Counted from the stretch's first letter, positions 51,409 through 61,788 are shown. The stretch: DNA of 64,000 nucleotides from Leucobacter allii (GCF_022919155.1 NZ_CP095045.1:3162001-3226000); one strand, 5' to 3'. A program made the numbers and translations. The notes: a model not told the origin generated them from the sequence alone.

Positions 51409-51714
51409 CTACCAGGACGACTTCGTGATGCCGGGCAGCTCGCCGCGGTGCGCCATGTCGCGGAAGCGCACACGGGAGACGCCGTACTTCGACAGGACGC
51501 CGCGGGGACGCCCGTCGATGACGTCGCGGCTGCGCACGCGCACCGGCGAGGCGTTGCGGGGGAGCTTCTGCAGGGCCACGCGGGCGGCCTCGCGGCTCTC
51601 GTCGGTCCCGTTGGGGTCGACGAGGGCCTTCTTCAGCTCGAGGCGCTTCTCGGCGTAGCGGGCGACGATGGCCTGACGCTGCTTGTTCTTCGCGATCATG
51701 CTCTTCTTGGCCAT
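51409..51714 (-). CDS. rpsN: 30S ribosomal protein S14 (zinc-free long form)
   Basis: 101 residues: [40 protein letters not shown] and [20 protein letters not shown] are diagnostic. It is the long type without the CxxC zinc motifs. Last gene of the rpmB-rpmG-rpsN operon, starting 2 bases after the rpmG stop. Confidence 0.98.
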   Translation of the reverse strand: MAKKSMIAKNKQRQAIVARYAEKRLELKKALVDPNGTDESREAARVALQKLPRNASPVRVRSRDVIDGRPRGVLSKYGVSRVRFRDMAHRGELPGITKSSW

Positions 51715-51716
51715 GA

Positions 51717-51884
51717 TTAACGCTCCTCTCGGAAGTCGACGTGCTTGCGGACCACCGGATCGTACTTCTTGAGCACGAGGCGGTCGGGGGTGTTGCGACG
51801 GTTCTTCTTCGTCACGTAGGTGAACCCGGTGCCCGCCGTCGAGCGGAGCTTGATGATCGGACGTACGTCCTTGTCCTTCGCCAT
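51717..51884 (-). CDS. rpmG: 50S ribosomal protein L33 (zinc-free form)
   Basis: 55 residues: [38 protein letters not shown] region identifies L33. No cysteines, so the zinc-free form. Its ATG shares one base with the L28 stop (TAATG). Confidence 0.98.
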   Translation of the reverse strand: MAKDKDVRPIIKLRSTAGTGFTYVTKKNRRNTPDRLVLKKYDPVVRKHVDFREER

Positions 51885-52120
51885 TAGAACTTCACCCCGC
51901 GCTTCTGGAGATCGGCGACCACGGCGTCGATGCCGCGGGCATCGATCACCTTGATGCCCTTGGCCGACAGGGTGAGGGTCACCTTGCGGCCGAGCGAGGG
52001 CACGAAGTAGGTCTTCTTCTGGATGTTCGGATCGAACCGGCGCTTGGTGCGACGGTGCGAGTGCGAGATGTTGTGACCGAAGCCGGGAACGGCGCCGGTC
52101 ACCTGGCACACTGCTGCCAT
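51884..52120 (-). CDS. rpmB: 50S ribosomal protein L28
   Basis: 78 residues: [32 protein letters not shown] and [16 protein letters not shown] are typical of L28. It has a single Cys and so cannot form the four-Cys zinc site. A GAGAGGAACC segment precedes the ATG. First gene of the operon; no Zur-type palindrome is visible in the 183 bases upstream. Confidence 0.97.
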   Translation of the reverse strand: MAAVCQVTGAVPGFGHNISHSHRRTKRRFDPNIQKKTYFVPSLGRKVTLTLSAKGIKVIDARGIDAVVADLQKRGVKF

Positions 52121-52303
52121 GGTGGTTCCTCTCATACCGTGGAGCCGGACGACCCCACCCAAGATTTCTTGTCTGCAGGCCCCCGGATCGATGTTCCGGA
52201 TCGGGGTCCCGCGGTCCGTGCGCTGGGACTGCGCACAGCCAAAGATCGAGCTTAGACCACCCCGGGCGTTCTGGCAAGCCGCGGACGGGCGTACGCTGGA
52301 CGG

Positions 52304-53086
52304 GTGATCGAGACGCCCCGGCCCGCCGCCCTCCGCTACGTCGCGATCGGCGACAGCTTCACGGAGGGCGTCGGCGACGAACGGCCGGACGGCTCGGTGC
52401 GGGGCTGGGCCGACCTCGTCGCCCAGGGGCTCGCCGACGCGACGGGCGCCCCCGTGCAGTACGCGAACCTCGCGATCCGCGGCCGGCTCCTGGCGCCCAT
52501 CATCGCGGAGCAGCTCGAGCCCGCCCTCGCGCTCGGCCCCACCCTCGTGAGCTTCAACGGCGGCGGCAACGACATGCTCCGGCCCGGCACCGACATCGCG
52601 TGGATCGCCGCGCAGACGGAGCGCGCACTCCGCCGCATCCAGGAGGCGGGCGCGGAGCCCCTGCTGCTCGCGGGGGCGAACCCCACGGGCGGGCTCCCGA
52701 GCGGGGCGCGGGTCCGCGCGAAGGGCGACGCGCTCGTCGCGGCGGCGCGCGGGATCGTCGAGCGGCTCGGCATCGGCGCCTTCGCAGACAACTGGAACGA
52801 CGCCGAGCTCGCGGGCCGGCAGTACTGGTCGCACGACCGCCTGCACCTGGCGGCCGTGGGGCATCATCGCGTCGCCGCCAACGTGCTGCGCGCCCTCGGG
52901 CACCCACAGCCGCGCGACTGGATCGTCGATGCCGAACCGATCGCGGCCCCGACGCTGCGCGAGCAGCTGCGCTACTCCCGCGAGCACGTGCTGCCGTGGG
53001 TCGGCCGCCGTCTCACCGGGCGCTCGAGCGGCGACGGACGCACCGCGAAGCACCCCGCCTGGGTGACGGTCGTCCCGCGGCGCTGA
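52304..53086 (+). CDS. SGNH/GDSL-type esterase or lipase
   Basis: 260 residues. Block [13 protein letters not shown] (nucleophile Ser), block II with [11 protein letters not shown], block [15 protein letters not shown] (Asn), block [14 protein letters not shown] (catalytic Asp/His). No signal peptide, so an intracellular hydrolase of acyl, acetyl or ester bonds. GTG start at 52304. Transcribed away from the ribosomal operon. Specificity cannot be read. Confidence 0.92.
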   Translation: MIETPRPAALRYVAIGDSFTEGVGDERPDGSVRGWADLVAQGLADATGAPVQYANLAIRGRLLAPIIAEQLEPALALGPTLVSFNGGGNDMLRPGTDIAWIAAQTERALRRIQEAGAEPLLLAGANPTGGLPSGARVRAKGDALVAAARGIVERLGIGAFADNWNDAELAGRQYWSHDRLHLAAVGHHRVAANVLRALGHPQPRDWIVDAEPIAAPTLREQLRYSREHVLPWVGRRLTGRSSGDGRTAKHPAWVTVVPRR

Positions 53087-53115
53087 GGCGGGCGCCGCGG
53101 CGGGCCATCCCTCCG

Positions 53116-53141
53116 GAGGATTCGGGGTTCCCGGAATCCTC
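53116..53141. terminator. Hairpin between the SGNH and RND genes
   Basis: GAGGATTC (53116-53123) and GAATCCTC (53134-53141) can pair around GG/CC-rich inner bases in the 220-base gap after the SGNH gene. A weak terminator; no promoter could be named in the rest of the gap. Confidence 0.5.
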
Positions 53142-53306
53142 CCGGGGGATGAGCGGAAATGGTACCCCGGCACGATGCGGACCCCGCACCGCGGGGGGAA
53201 GACTGGAGCGACGCGACCTCGTCCGGTCCGCGCTTCCCCGTCCGCGCGCCGGCCGGCGACTCCCGCCAGGGAGGCCCGACGCCGCCGCGCCCGCCCGAAA
53301 GGCGCC

Positions 53307-56300
53307 ATGTCCCTCCTCACCCGCACGAGCCTCAAGAACCGCCTCATCGTGGGCCTCACGACCCTCGCGGTCGCCGTCCTCGGCATCGTCTCCATGGGGG
53401 CGCTCAAGCAGGAGCTCATGCCGTCGATGCAGGTGCCGATGGCGTACGTCGCGGCCGGCTCCTCCGGGCTCGCGCCCGAGGAGATGGCGACGGCCGTTAC
53501 GGAGCCGGTCGAGCAGGCGCTGCGGGCCATCCCCGGCGTGACGAGCGTCACGTCGACCACCACGAGCGGGAGTGCGCAGATCCTCGTCGAGTGGCCGTTC
53601 GGCGGCGATGACGAGGAGACGCTGCGCACGATCCGCTCCGCCGTGGACGGACTGCGCTCCGCGCTCCCCTCGGGCACCGAGACCCAGGTCGTCTCCGGCG
53701 GGGCGGACGACATGCCCGCGATGGTGCTCAGCGCGGGATCGAGCGACGCGGGCGAGGCGTTCGGCGACGCGCTCGAGCAGACGGTCGTGCCCGCGCTGCA
53801 GGCCGTGCCGGGGGTGCGCACCGTCGAGCTCGCCGGCCAGGCGGAGCAGCGGATCTCGATCGCCCTGCTCCCGGCCGACCTGCAGCGGCTCGACGTCGAT
53901 CCCGCGGCGATCGGGCCGGTGCTCCAGGCGCACGGAGCGGCGCTGCCCGCCGGGCAGGCCGCGTCGGAGGACGGGCCCATCCCCGTCACCGTGGGCACCG
54001 GCCTCGCCTCGGTGGAGGACATCGCCGCACTGCCCCTCCCGACCGCCGACGGCGTCGTGCGCATCCAGGACGTCGCCGACGTCACGGCCGACACGGTCCC
54101 GGCCGAGGCGCTCTCGCGCGTCAACGGCAAGCCCGCGCTCACGCTGCAGATCACCCCGACGCAGGGCGCCAACGTCGTCGACATCTCCCACGCGGTGCAC
54201 GCGGAGCTCGACCGGCTCGCACCCGTGCTCGACGCCGAGTTCGTCACGATCTTCGACCAGGCCCCTTTCATCGAGCAGTCGATCCACGACCTCTCGGTCG
54301 AGGGCGGGCTCGGGCTCCTGTTCGCGGTGCTCGTCATCCTCGCCTTCCTCTGGTCGTGGCGCTCGACCATCATCGCGGCGGTGTCGATCCCGCTCTCGCT
54401 GCTCATCACCCTCATCGGGCTGTGGTGGAGCGGCAACACCCTGAACATCCTCACCCTCGCCGCGCTCACGATCGCGATCGGCCGCGTCGTGGACGACTCC
54501 ATCGTCGTCATCGAGAACATCAGCAGGCGCCGCGGGAGCGGTCCGCTCACCACGGCCGGGGTCGTGGCCTCCGTGCGGCAGGTCGCGGGCGCCATCACCG
54601 CCTCCACGCTGACCACGGTCGCCGTGTTCCTCCCCATCGCCTTCGTCTCGGGCATCGCGGGCCAGCTCTTCCGGCCCTTCGCGATCACCGTCTCGCTCGC
54701 GCTCGTCGCGTCGCTCGTGGTCGCGCTCACCATCGTCCCGGTGCTCGCCTACTGGTTCCTGCGGAACGCCCCCGCCCCGCGGCGCGACGCGGCGGGCGGA
54801 GAGGAGTCGCCCGATCCCGAGCCCGCAGAACTCGCGGAGCACACCGAGCCCGCGGAGCACGCAGAACTCGCGGAGCACACCGAGCTCGCGGAGCACGGCG
54901 AACTCGCGGAGCTCGACACCGCGCCCGACCGCCTGCAGCGCGCCTGCATGCCGGCGCTGCGCGCCACCCGCAGGCACCCCGTCATCACGCTCGTGACCTC
55001 GGGGGCGCTGCTCGTCGCGACGCTCGCCATGACGGCGTTCCTGCAGACCGACTTCCTCGGCTCGTCGGGCCAGGAGACGCTGCGGCTCACCCAGGCGCCG
55101 CCCGCGGAGGCCGCCGACGATCTCGTCGCCGCGGCGGAGCCCGTGGAGGCCGCGCTCGCGGAGATCCCCGGGATCGCCGACGTCATGACCTCGATCCCCG
55201 TGCCGACCCCCGGCACCCCGACCGAGATCGGGTACGACCTGCAGCTCGACGAGGGGGCCGAGGCCGCGACGGTGGAGGCGGCCGTCGAGCGCGCCATCGA
55301 CGGGCTCCCCGACGCGGGCGAACTCGCGCTGGCCTCGCAGGACGCCTTCACCGCAGGCACGGGGGAGGGCATCGCGCTCCAGATCGCGGGCAACGACCCC
55401 GCGGCGCTGCGCACGGCGAGCGAGCAGCTCGAGGAGCAGCTCGGGGAGGCCGACGGGGTGCGCTCGGTGCGCAGCGAGCTGACGGGCGAGCAGCCCGTGC
55501 TGCGCGTCGCCGTCGACGAGGCGGAGGCGACCCGCCTGGGCTTCGACCGCGCGACGATCGCCGCCGCCGTGCAGCACGCGCTCGCCGGGGAGACCGTCGG
55601 CACGCTCATGTTCGAGGGGCGCGAGCGGGACATCGTGCTGCGCACCCCGGGCGCGGAGCGGACGGCCGACCGGCTCGGGGAGATCCTCCTCCCGGTGACG
55701 GCGCAGCAGACCGCCGCGGCCCAGAAGGCGGCCGCCGACGCGCTCGAGGAGCGCGCCAAGGCCCAGGCCGCCGAGGCGCAGGCCGGCGCCGAGAACGAGC
55801 TCGCCGGGCAGCTCGCCGAGGCCTCGCAGCAGCGCGCCGAGCTCGCGGCCCAGATCGGAGCGCTGAACGAGCAGCTCGCGGCGCTCGTGCAGGCCCCCGT
55901 CGTCCCCGAGGAGCCGCGCAGCCCCGAGGAGGATGCGATGCTCCGCGCGCAGCAGGAGCGCGCCGAGCAGATCGCCGCGCTGCAGGGCGCGCTGGAGGGC
56001 GCCCAGTCGGGCGTCGCCGGCATGGACGAGCAGATCGCGGCGCTGCAGCAGGCGCAGCGCGACGCCGCGGAGCAGGCCGCCGAGGCGGAGGCCGCGGAGG
56101 CGGAGCAGCGCGCCGCCGCCGAGGTGACGGGCACCGCGATCCCGCTCTCGGCCATCGCGCAGGTCACGGAGGAGCTCACGGCCCCCACCATCACCCGCGC
56201 CGACGGCGAGCGCCAGGTCACCCTCACCGTGACGCCGGAGGACGGGCGCCTCACCGAGGCGAGCCTCGCGATCGACGAGGCGATCGCGACGGCCGAACTG

Positions 56301-57122
56301 CCCGCGGGCGTGACCTTCGAGCAGGGCGGCGCGGCCGCCGAGCAGGACGAGGCGTTCGGGCAGCTGGGCACGGCGATGCTCGCGGCCATCATGCTCGTGC
56401 TGCTCGTCATGGTCGCGACGTTCCGCAGCTTCCGGGGTCCGCTGATCCTGCTCATCTCGGTCCCGTTCGCCGCGACCGGCGCGATCCTCGGCCTCCTCGC
56501 GACCGGTACGGCCCTCGGGCTCCCCGCGCTCATCGGCCTCCTCATGCTCATCGGCATCGTGGTGACGAACGCGATCGTGCTCATGGACCTCATGAACCGC
56601 CTGCGCGAGGCGGGCGCCACGCTCGCCGAGGCCGTCGAGCACGGCACCCGGCTGCGACTGCGGCCGATCCTCATGACCGCGGCGGCGACGGTGTTCGCCC
56701 TCGTGCCCATGGCGCTCGGGCTCACCGGCGGCGGGGTCTTCATCTCCCAGCCGCTCGCCATCGTCGTGATCGGCGGGCTCGTGTCGTCGACGCTGCTCAC
56801 GCTGATCCTCGTGCCGATCCTCTACACCCTCGTGGAGCGGCGGCACGAGCGACGGCTCGCGAAGCGGGCCGAACGTCGCGCGCGGCGGGCGGGTACCGGC
56901 GGCGCCGGGCTCCGCTCCGAGCCCATCGCCGAGGCCGCCGCGGAGGCCAGGGACGCCCAGCAGGGCTTCGCCGAGGATCGACGGCGCGCGGGAGCCGAAC
57001 GGCGCGCGGCCCGCGCGGAGCGCCGCCGCCTCGCGGCCGAGCACCGGGCCGAGCGCCGTGCCGAGCGCCGTGCCGCGCGGCGCGCCGGACGGGACGCGCC
57101 CGATCCCGAGCCCGGGGAGTGA
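53307..57122 (+). CDS. RND-family efflux transporter (AcrB/HAE1-like) with coiled-coil insert
   Basis: 1271 residues, longer than AcrB (about 1050). First membrane segment at 12-32, the first porter domain, segments 2-6 with the TM4 proton-relay [14 protein letters not shown], then a second half with [11 protein letters not shown] at the matching place. Two additions explain the length. One is an EAAEH-type repeat ([23 protein letters not shown]) at about 507-535 in the mid-protein cytoplasmic loop. The other is about 140 residues of Ala/Glu/Gln coiled coil at about 800-940 inside the second extracytoplasmic domain. The C-terminus ends in an Arg/Ala-rich basic tail. No periplasmic adaptor gene accompanies it, as usual for actinobacteria. 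Substrate unknown. Confidence 0.9.
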   Translation: MSLLTRTSLKNRLIVGLTTLAVAVLGIVSMGALKQELMPSMQVPMAYVAAGSSGLAPEEMATAVTEPVEQALRAIPGVTSVTSTTTSGSAQILVEWPFGGDDEETLRTIRSAVDGLRSALPSGTETQVVSGGADDMPAMVLSAGSSDAGEAFGDALEQTVVPALQAVPGVRTVELAGQAEQRISIALLPADLQRLDVDPAAIGPVLQAHGAALPAGQAASEDGPIPVTVGTGLASVEDIAALPLPTADGVVRIQDVADVTADTVPAEALSRVNGKPALTLQITPTQGANVVDISHAVHAELDRLAPVLDAEFVTIFDQAPFIEQSIHDLSVEGGLGLLFAVLVILAFLWSWRSTIIAAVSIPLSLLITLIGLWWSGNTLNILTLAALTIAIGRVVDDSIVVIENISRRRGSGPLTTAGVVASVRQVAGAITASTLTTVAVFLPIAFVSGIAGQLFRPFAITVSLALVASLVVALTIVPVLAYWFLRNAPAPRRDAAGGEESPDPEPAELAEHTEPAEHAELAEHTELAEHGELAELDTAPDRLQRACMPALRATRRHPVITLVTSGALLVATLAMTAFLQTDFLGSSGQETLRLTQAPPAEAADDLVAAAEPVEAALAEIPGIADVMTSIPVPTPGTPTEIGYDLQLDEGAEAATVEAAVERAIDGLPDAGELALASQDAFTAGTGEGIALQIAGNDPAALRTASEQLEEQLGEADGVRSVRSELTGEQPVLRVAVDEAEATRLGFDRATIAAAVQHALAGETVGTLMFEGRERDIVLRTPGAERTADRLGEILLPVTAQQTAAAQKAAADALEERAKAQAAEAQAGAENELAGQLAEASQQRAELAAQIGALNEQLAALVQAPVVPEEPRSPEEDAMLRAQQERAEQIAALQGALEGAQSGVAGMDEQIAALQQAQRDAAEQAAEAEAAEAEQRAAAEVTGTAIPLSAIAQVTEELTAPTITRADGERQVTLTVTPEDGRLTEASLAIDEAIATAELPAGVTFEQGGAAAEQDEAFGQLGTAMLAAIMLVLLVMVATFRSFRGPLILLISVPFAATGAILGLLATGTALGLPALIGLLMLIGIVVTNAIVLMDLMNRLREAGATLAEAVEHGTRLRLRPILMTAAATVFALVPMALGLTGGGVFISQPLAIVVIGGLVSSTLLTLILVPILYTLVERRHERRLAKRAERRARRAGTGGAGLRSEPIAEAAAEARDAQQGFAEDRRRAGAERRAARAERRRLAAEHRAERRAERRAARRAGRDAPDPEPGE
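54826..54915 (+). repeat. In-frame tandem repeat in the RND transporter gene
   Basis: Repeated GCGGAGCAC-containing units encode [20 protein letters not shown] in the cytoplasmic loop between the two halves of the exporter. Unit length about 15-30 bases; likely variable in copy number among strains. Confidence 0.75.
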
Positions 57123-57126
57123 ACGG

Positions 57127-58263
57127 CTACGCCGCGGTCTTCAGCCCCGACCCGGTGAGGACGAGGATCGCGGTCTCCCCCGCCCCGATGTCGCCCGACG
57201 CGCGCAGCTCGGCGAGACCCGCCGCGGCCGTCGCGCTCGTCGGCTCGACGTAGAGGCCGCGGGCGGCGAGGGCGGCGTGCGCCGCGCGGATGCCCGCCTC
57301 GGAGACGGCCACCGTGCCGCCCGCGCTCTCCCGGACCGCGTCGAGCATGTCGCGCAGGCGCAGCGGCCGGGCGATCGCGGTGCCCTCGGCGACGGTCGGC
57401 AGCACCGGCCGCGGGGCCGCTCCGGGGGCGCGATGCGCGGCGTCGAGCGGCGAGCAGTGCAGCGGCTGCGCGGCGTAGAGCCGCGGCAGCCGCGAGATCC
57501 TCCCGGAGCGCAGCAGCTCGCCGAAGCCGATGGCGCAGCCGAGCAGGCTGCTCCCCGCGCCGACGGGCAGCACGACGCAGTCGGGGGCGCGGCGGCCGAG
57601 ATCCTCCCAGATCTCATAGGCCAACAACTTCGTCCCCTCGAGGAAGAACGCCTGCCAATTGTGACTCGCGTAGCATCCCTCGCCGCGCTCGGCCGCGGCG
57701 ATCGCGGCCGCCTGCGCCGCCTCCCTCGGACCGTCCACGAGTTCGATGCGCGCGCCGTGCGCCCGGGCCTGCACGAGCTTCGCCGGCGAGGTCGATGCCG
57801 GTGCGAACACCGCGGCCCGCATCCCTCCCGCCGCGGCGTAGGCCGCGACCGCGGCGCCGCCGTTGCCCGAGGAGTCCTCGATGACGGCGTCGACCCCCTG
57901 GGCGCGCAGCACGGACAGCATGACGCTCGCCCCGCGATCCTTGAAGCTCCCCGTCGGCGAGCACCACTCGAGCTTGCCGAGCACGCCGGCCCCCGCCCAG
58001 GGCAGCGGCACGAGCGGGGTGCCGCCCTCGCCGAGGGAGATCGGCTCGGGCACCTCGACCGGCAGGGCGGCGCGGTAGCGCCAGACGCCGCGCGCACCGG
58101 TCTCGGGCTCGCCGGAGCCGAGTCCGGCGTGCGGCGTGATGCGGAGCGGACCCCGCGCGGCGCCGCCCGCCTCCGGACCGCCGGCGGCCGGGTCCCCGCG
58201 CCATCGCGGCACGGCGAGCGGGTAGCGGCGCCCGTCCGCCGGGTCGACGTAGGCCGGGGTCAC
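57127..58263 (-). CDS. Threonine-synthase-like PLP-dependent lyase (fold type II)
   Basis: 378 residues. GEGGTPLVPL, the Schiff-base Lys in TGSFKDRGAS, the phosphate loop SSGNGGAAVAAYAA, LPVGAGSSLLG and LTGSGLK at the end identify the threonine synthase/diaminopropionate lyase group. The N-terminal 45 residues have the Gly/Ala-rich opening of many actinobacterial members. GTG start at 58263 in a GTGA overlap with gluD, making it the fifth gene of the glutamate-uptake operon. Real threonine synthase is possible, but the setting suggests an amino-acid lyase or racemase. Confidence 0.85.
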   Translation of the reverse strand: MTPAYVDPADGRRYPLAVPRWRGDPAAGGPEAGGAARGPLRITPHAGLGSGEPETGARGVWRYRAALPVEVPEPISLGEGGTPLVPLPWAGAGVLGKLEWCSPTGSFKDRGASVMLSVLRAQGVDAVIEDSSGNGGAAVAAYAAAGGMRAAVFAPASTSPAKLVQARAHGARIELVDGPREAAQAAAIAAAERGEGCYASHNWQAFFLEGTKLLAYEIWEDLGRRAPDCVVLPVGAGSSLLGCAIGFGELLRSGRISRLPRLYAAQPLHCSPLDAAHRAPGAAPRPVLPTVAEGTAIARPLRLRDMLDAVRESAGGTVAVSEAGIRAAHAALAARGLYVEPTSATAAAGLAELRASGDIGAGETAILVLTGSGLKTAA

Positions 58264-59087
58264 GCCCGCCTGGCGGCCGCCATGCGGGCGGCCCGGCGGC
58301 CGATCCACGACACCGTGAGGTTGATGGCCAGGTAGATGGCGACGGCGACCACCCAGAAGGTGAACATGTAGCCGTTGCCGTAGAAGTTCGAGGCGTTCTT
58401 CACGGTCGACGCGAGCTCGGGGTACGCCACGATGTAGCCGAGCGAGGTGTCCTTCAGCAGCACGACCATCTGCGCGATGATGATCGGCAGCATCTGGGTG
58501 AAGGCCTGCGGGAACTCGATCATGAGCCGGGTGCGCACGGGCGTGAGCCCGATGGACAGGCCGGCCTCCCGCTGGCCCGTGTTCAGCGCCACGATGCCGG
58601 CCCGCAGCGCCTCGCCGATGATCGCCCCGTTGTAGACGATGAGCGCGATGACGACGGCCCAGAAGGCGCCGGTCGCTGCCACGAGGAGGATGAAGAGCAT
58701 CATGAGCAGCACGGGCATGCCGCGGAAGAACTCGAGCACGACGGTCACCGGCACCCGGATCCAGGCGCGCTCCGCGAGCCGGCCGAAGGCGAAGAGCATG
58801 CCGACGAGCATCGCGCCGACCATGGCGGTGAAGGCGGCCCTGAGCGTGTTCCAGACGCCCGACACGATGTAGCGCCACACCTCGCCGTAGGCGAGCACGT
58901 CCCAGCGGCTGGGCGAGAACATGCCGGGCGTCTCGTTGCCGTTGACGGCGACCTGCGGCTGCGCGAGTCGCCACACCACCCAGCCGAGTAGCGCGACGAG
59001 GGCGATCACGCCGACGACGGAGATGACGCGGGAGCGCGCGCGGGCCCGCGGCCCCGGGGCGTCGTACAGGACGTTGGCCTGGGTCAT
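58260..59087 (-). CDS. gluD: Glutamate-type amino acid ABC transporter permease (GluD-like)
   Basis: 275 residues. A basic N-terminus and one extra membrane segment (VISVVGVIALVALLGWVVW) precede the His/Glu/Gln permease core, with the coupling loop EAGLSIGLTPVRTRLMIEFPQA. ATGA overlap with gluC. Order ATPase, binding protein, permease, permease is that of Corynebacterium gluABCD. Confidence 0.92.
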   Translation of the reverse strand: MTQANVLYDAPGPRARARSRVISVVGVIALVALLGWVVWRLAQPQVAVNGNETPGMFSPSRWDVLAYGEVWRYIVSGVWNTLRAAFTAMVGAMLVGMLFAFGRLAERAWIRVPVTVVLEFFRGMPVLLMMLFILLVAATGAFWAVVIALIVYNGAIIGEALRAGIVALNTGQREAGLSIGLTPVRTRLMIEFPQAFTQMLPIIIAQMVVLLKDTSLGYIVAYPELASTVKNASNFYGNGYMFTFWVVAVAIYLAINLTVSWIGRRAARMAAARRA

Positions 59088-59734
59088 CGCAGCACCCGCA
59101 CCTTCTTCTCGATCTGCCCGGCGATGAGGCCGAGCGGGATGGTGATCAGCAGGTAGAAGCAGGCGACGCCGACGAGGATGGGGATGACGGCCTGCCCGTT
59201 GGCGTTGGTGAGCTGACGCGCGGTGGCGAAGAGCTCCACGACGAAGAAGCCGCCGGCCACCGAGGTGTTCTTCGTGAGGGCGATGAAGACGTTGATGAGC
59301 GGAGGCACGACCATCCGCAGCGCCTGCGGCAGCACGATGAGCGTGAGGGTCTGCCCGAAGGGCAGGCCGATCGAGCGCGCGGCCTCGGCCTGCCCGACCG
59401 GCACGCCGTTGATGCCGCTGCGCAGGGCCTCGGCGACGAATGGCGAGGTGTAGATAGCGAGGCCGATCGAGGCGAGCACCACGTACGGCGGCTTGTCCGG
59501 CACGATCATCGGCAGCACGAACACCATGAAGAACAGCAGCAGCGTGAGCGGAGTGTTGCGGAAGAGCTCCGTGTAGACCGTCGCGAAGGCGCGCAGCGAG
59601 GCGATCGGCGAGATCCGCATGATCGCCACGAGCACCCCGAGCACGAGCGCGCCGAGGCCGCCGAAGAGCAGCAGCCTCAGGGTCATCAGGAACCCGGCGG
59701 CGATGTCGCCGGCGTTCGCGAGCAGGACGTCCAC
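59084..59734 (-). CDS. gluC: Glutamate-type amino acid ABC transporter permease (GluC-like)
   Basis: 216 residues, five membrane segments, TELFRNTPLTLLLFFMVF and coupling loop EAARSIGLPFGQTLTLIVLPQA. Typical polar amino-acid permease length. It follows the binding-protein gene after 87 bases holding two strong hairpins. Confidence 0.92.
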   Translation of the reverse strand: MDVLLANAGDIAAGFLMTLRLLLFGGLGALVLGVLVAIMRISPIASLRAFATVYTELFRNTPLTLLLFFMVFVLPMIVPDKPPYVVLASIGLAIYTSPFVAEALRSGINGVPVGQAEAARSIGLPFGQTLTLIVLPQALRMVVPPLINVFIALTKNTSVAGGFFVVELFATARQLTNANGQAVIPILVGVACFYLLITIPLGLIAGQIEKKVRVLR

Positions 59735-59758
59735 GCGGGATCCCTTCGTCGGGGCGGT

Positions 59759-59817
59759 CCCCCGGGGCCGTGCGGCCCCGGGGGTCGATGGGCGCCGGAT
59801 CGTCGCCGATCCGGCGC
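59759..59817. terminator. Two tandem hairpins between gluB and gluC
   Basis: Hairpin 1: 11-bp stem CCCCCGGGGCC / GGCCCCGGGGG (59759-59769, 59774-59784). Hairpin 2: 11-bp stem GCGCCGGATCG / CGATCCGGCGC (59792-59802, 59807-59817). They probably stop most transcripts after gluB or protect its 3' end, giving more binding protein than permease. Confidence 0.75.
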
Positions 59818-59821
59818 GGGG

Positions 59822-60703
59822 TCAGTACCGGTCGATCGTCGGCGGCTCGGGCGTCGACAGCACCTTGCCGGCGGTGCTCTCCCACGCAGCGGCCCACGCG
59901 CCGTCCTCGAAGGACGCCTCGAGGGTGTCGTTGATGAAGTCGCGGAACTCCTGGTCGTCCTTCTTCAGGCCGATGCCGTAGGGCTCCTCCGTGAACGGGT
60001 TCTCCACGACCTCGAACTCGCCCGGGTTCTGGTCGGCGAGCCCCGCGAGGATCACGTTGTCGGTGGAGACCGCGACGACCTCGCCCGAGCGCAGCGGCTC
60101 GAGGCAGTTCGAGTAGGTGTCGGTGGCGAGCACCTCGACGCCGGCGTCCTTGAGGTTCTGCTCGGAGGTGGAGCCCGTCACCGAGCACACCTTCTGGCCT
60201 GCGACATCGTCGATGCCCTCGATGCCCTCGGGGTTGCCGGTGAGCACGAGGAGATCCTGACCCGCGATGTAGTAGGGCCCGCCGAAGTCGATGACCTCCT
60301 TGCGCTCGTCGTTGATCGTGTAAGTCGCGACGACGATGTCGACCTCGCCGTTCTGGATGAAGGGCTCGCGGTTCGCCGACACGGCCTCCTTCCACTCGAT
60401 CTGGTCCTCGGACAGGCCGAGCTTCGCCGCGATGAGCTTGCCCATCTCGACATCGAAGCCCTCGGGCTCGTTCGTGGTGGGATTCATGAGGCCGAACAGG
60501 GGCTGATCGAACTTCGTGCCGATGGTGATCTTGCCCGCTTCGCTGAGCTTCGCCATCGTGGTGCCCTCGTCGAACGTGACGTCCTCGACGGGCGCGGAGG
60601 TCTCCTCCCCGCCGCCCGCGTCGTTCGGGGAGCCCGATGCGCAGGCCGTGAGCGCGAGGGCGCCGACGGCCGCGATGACTGCCGCGTACTGGGTGATTCG
60701 CAT
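59822..60703 (-). CDS. gluB: Glutamate-type amino acid ABC transporter substrate-binding lipoprotein (GluB-like)
   Basis: 293 residues. Signal with lipobox ALTACASG, then the bacterial extracellular solute-binding family 3 pattern: GKITIGTKFDQPLFG, EGFDVEMGKLIAAKLG, VDIVVATYTINDERKEVIDFGGPYYIAGQDLLV, GIGLKKDDQEFRDFIN. Binds glutamate or a close analogue outside the membrane. An AGAAGGCAG-type site precedes the ATG. Confidence 0.93.
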   Translation of the reverse strand: MRITQYAAVIAAVGALALTACASGSPNDAGGGEETSAPVEDVTFDEGTTMAKLSEAGKITIGTKFDQPLFGLMNPTTNEPEGFDVEMGKLIAAKLGLSEDQIEWKEAVSANREPFIQNGEVDIVVATYTINDERKEVIDFGGPYYIAGQDLLVLTGNPEGIEGIDDVAGQKVCSVTGSTSEQNLKDAGVEVLATDTYSNCLEPLRSGEVVAVSTDNVILAGLADQNPGEFEVVENPFTEEPYGIGLKKDDQEFRDFINDTLEASFEDGAWAAAWESTAGKVLSTPEPPTIDRY

Positions 60704-60771
60704 GGAGTGCCTGCCTTCTCTTCGATGAGTCCGGCGGTGCCGGAGCGTGGTCGGTCGCGCCTCCCGGCGGC

Positions 60772-61593
60772 TCAGTGGCCGAGGATCTTCGAGAGGAAGT
60801 CCTTCGCGCGGGAGGTCTGGGGGTCGGTGAAGAACTGCTCGGGCGTCGCCTCCTCGACGATCTGGCCGTCGGCCATGAAGACGATGCGGTCCGCCGCGCG
60901 CCGGGCGAAGCCCATCTCGTGCGTCACGGCGACCATCGTCATGCCCTCGTTCGCGAGGCCGATCATGACGTCGAGCACCTCGTTGATCATCTCCGGATCG
61001 AGCGCCGAGGTCGGCTCGTCGAGCAGGATGAGCTTCGGGTCCATCGCGAGCGAACGGGCGATCGCGGCGCGCTGCTGCTGGCCGCCCGAGAGCTGCGAGG
61101 GGAGCTTCTTCGCCTGGTTGGCGATCCCGACGCGGTCGAGCAGGGCCATGGCCTTCTCCTCGGCGGCCTTCCGGGACATCCCGCGGACCTTGATCGGCCC
61201 GAGGGTGACGTTCTCGAGGATCGTCTTGTGCGCGAAGAGGTTGAAGGACTGGAACACCATGCCCACGTCGGCCCGCAGCTTCGCGAGCCCCTTGCCCTCC
61301 TCGGGGAGCGGCTGCCCGTCAATCGTGATGGTGCCGGAGTCGATGGTCTCGAGGCGGTTGATCGCGCGGCAGAGCGTCGATTTGCCCGAGCCGGAGGGCC
61401 CGAGGACCACGACGACCTCGCCGCGGCCCACCTGCGTGTTGATGTCGTTGAGCACGTGGAGCTCGCCGTAGTGCTTGTTCACGCCTTCGACCACGACGAG
61501 GGGTTCGCGGTCGTCGCGGACCACTCTGACCGCGGTGGTCTTCGCCGTGCCGGGCGTCGTCGCCCCGGGCTGCGTCGCTTCAGCTGGTGTCAT
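60772..61593 (-). CDS. gluA: Glutamate-type amino acid ABC transporter ATP-binding protein (GluA-like)
   Basis: 273 residues. Walker A GPSGSGKSTLCRAINRLE, Q-loop VFQSFNLFAHKT, signature LSGGQQQRAAIARSLAMDP, Walker B LILLDEPTSALDPEM, H-loop VTHEMGFA. A 30-residue Ala/Thr-rich N-terminal extension precedes the domain; a start nearer LVVVEGVNKHYG is possible. First gene of gluABCD plus the PLP enzyme. Confidence 0.94.
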   Translation of the reverse strand: MTPAEATQPGATTPGTAKTTAVRVVRDDREPLVVVEGVNKHYGELHVLNDINTQVGRGEVVVVLGPSGSGKSTLCRAINRLETIDSGTITIDGQPLPEEGKGLAKLRADVGMVFQSFNLFAHKTILENVTLGPIKVRGMSRKAAEEKAMALLDRVGIANQAKKLPSQLSGGQQQRAAIARSLAMDPKLILLDEPTSALDPEMINEVLDVMIGLANEGMTMVAVTHEMGFARRAADRIVFMADGQIVEEATPEQFFTDPQTSRAKDFLSKILGH

Positions 61594-61788
61594 ACCCGGG
61601 ATCGTAGCGGGGCGGACCGCTGGCTGACCAGACCTTGTGCGGAATCGACGAAAGCCACTAGTGTTTCCGTAAAGTCCTGATCAACGAGCACTTCGCCCTG
61701 GCATTCACGAAGATGTGTCAGAGCTCAGGCTCAGTGCGCCCATTTCACGGCAAGCATTGTTACCGAGCTGTCACCCAGGAGACGCTCG

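Noticed and set aside
52121..52303. Zur box before rpmB
   Set aside because: No sequence close to the TGAAAATGATTTTCA-type palindrome was found.
53013..57044. Very long open frame (over 1300 codons) on the minus strand opposite the RND gene
   Set aside because: Arg/Gly/Glu/Asp-rich with no domain; it is the antisense reflection of a GC-rich gene with clear RND motifs on the plus strand.
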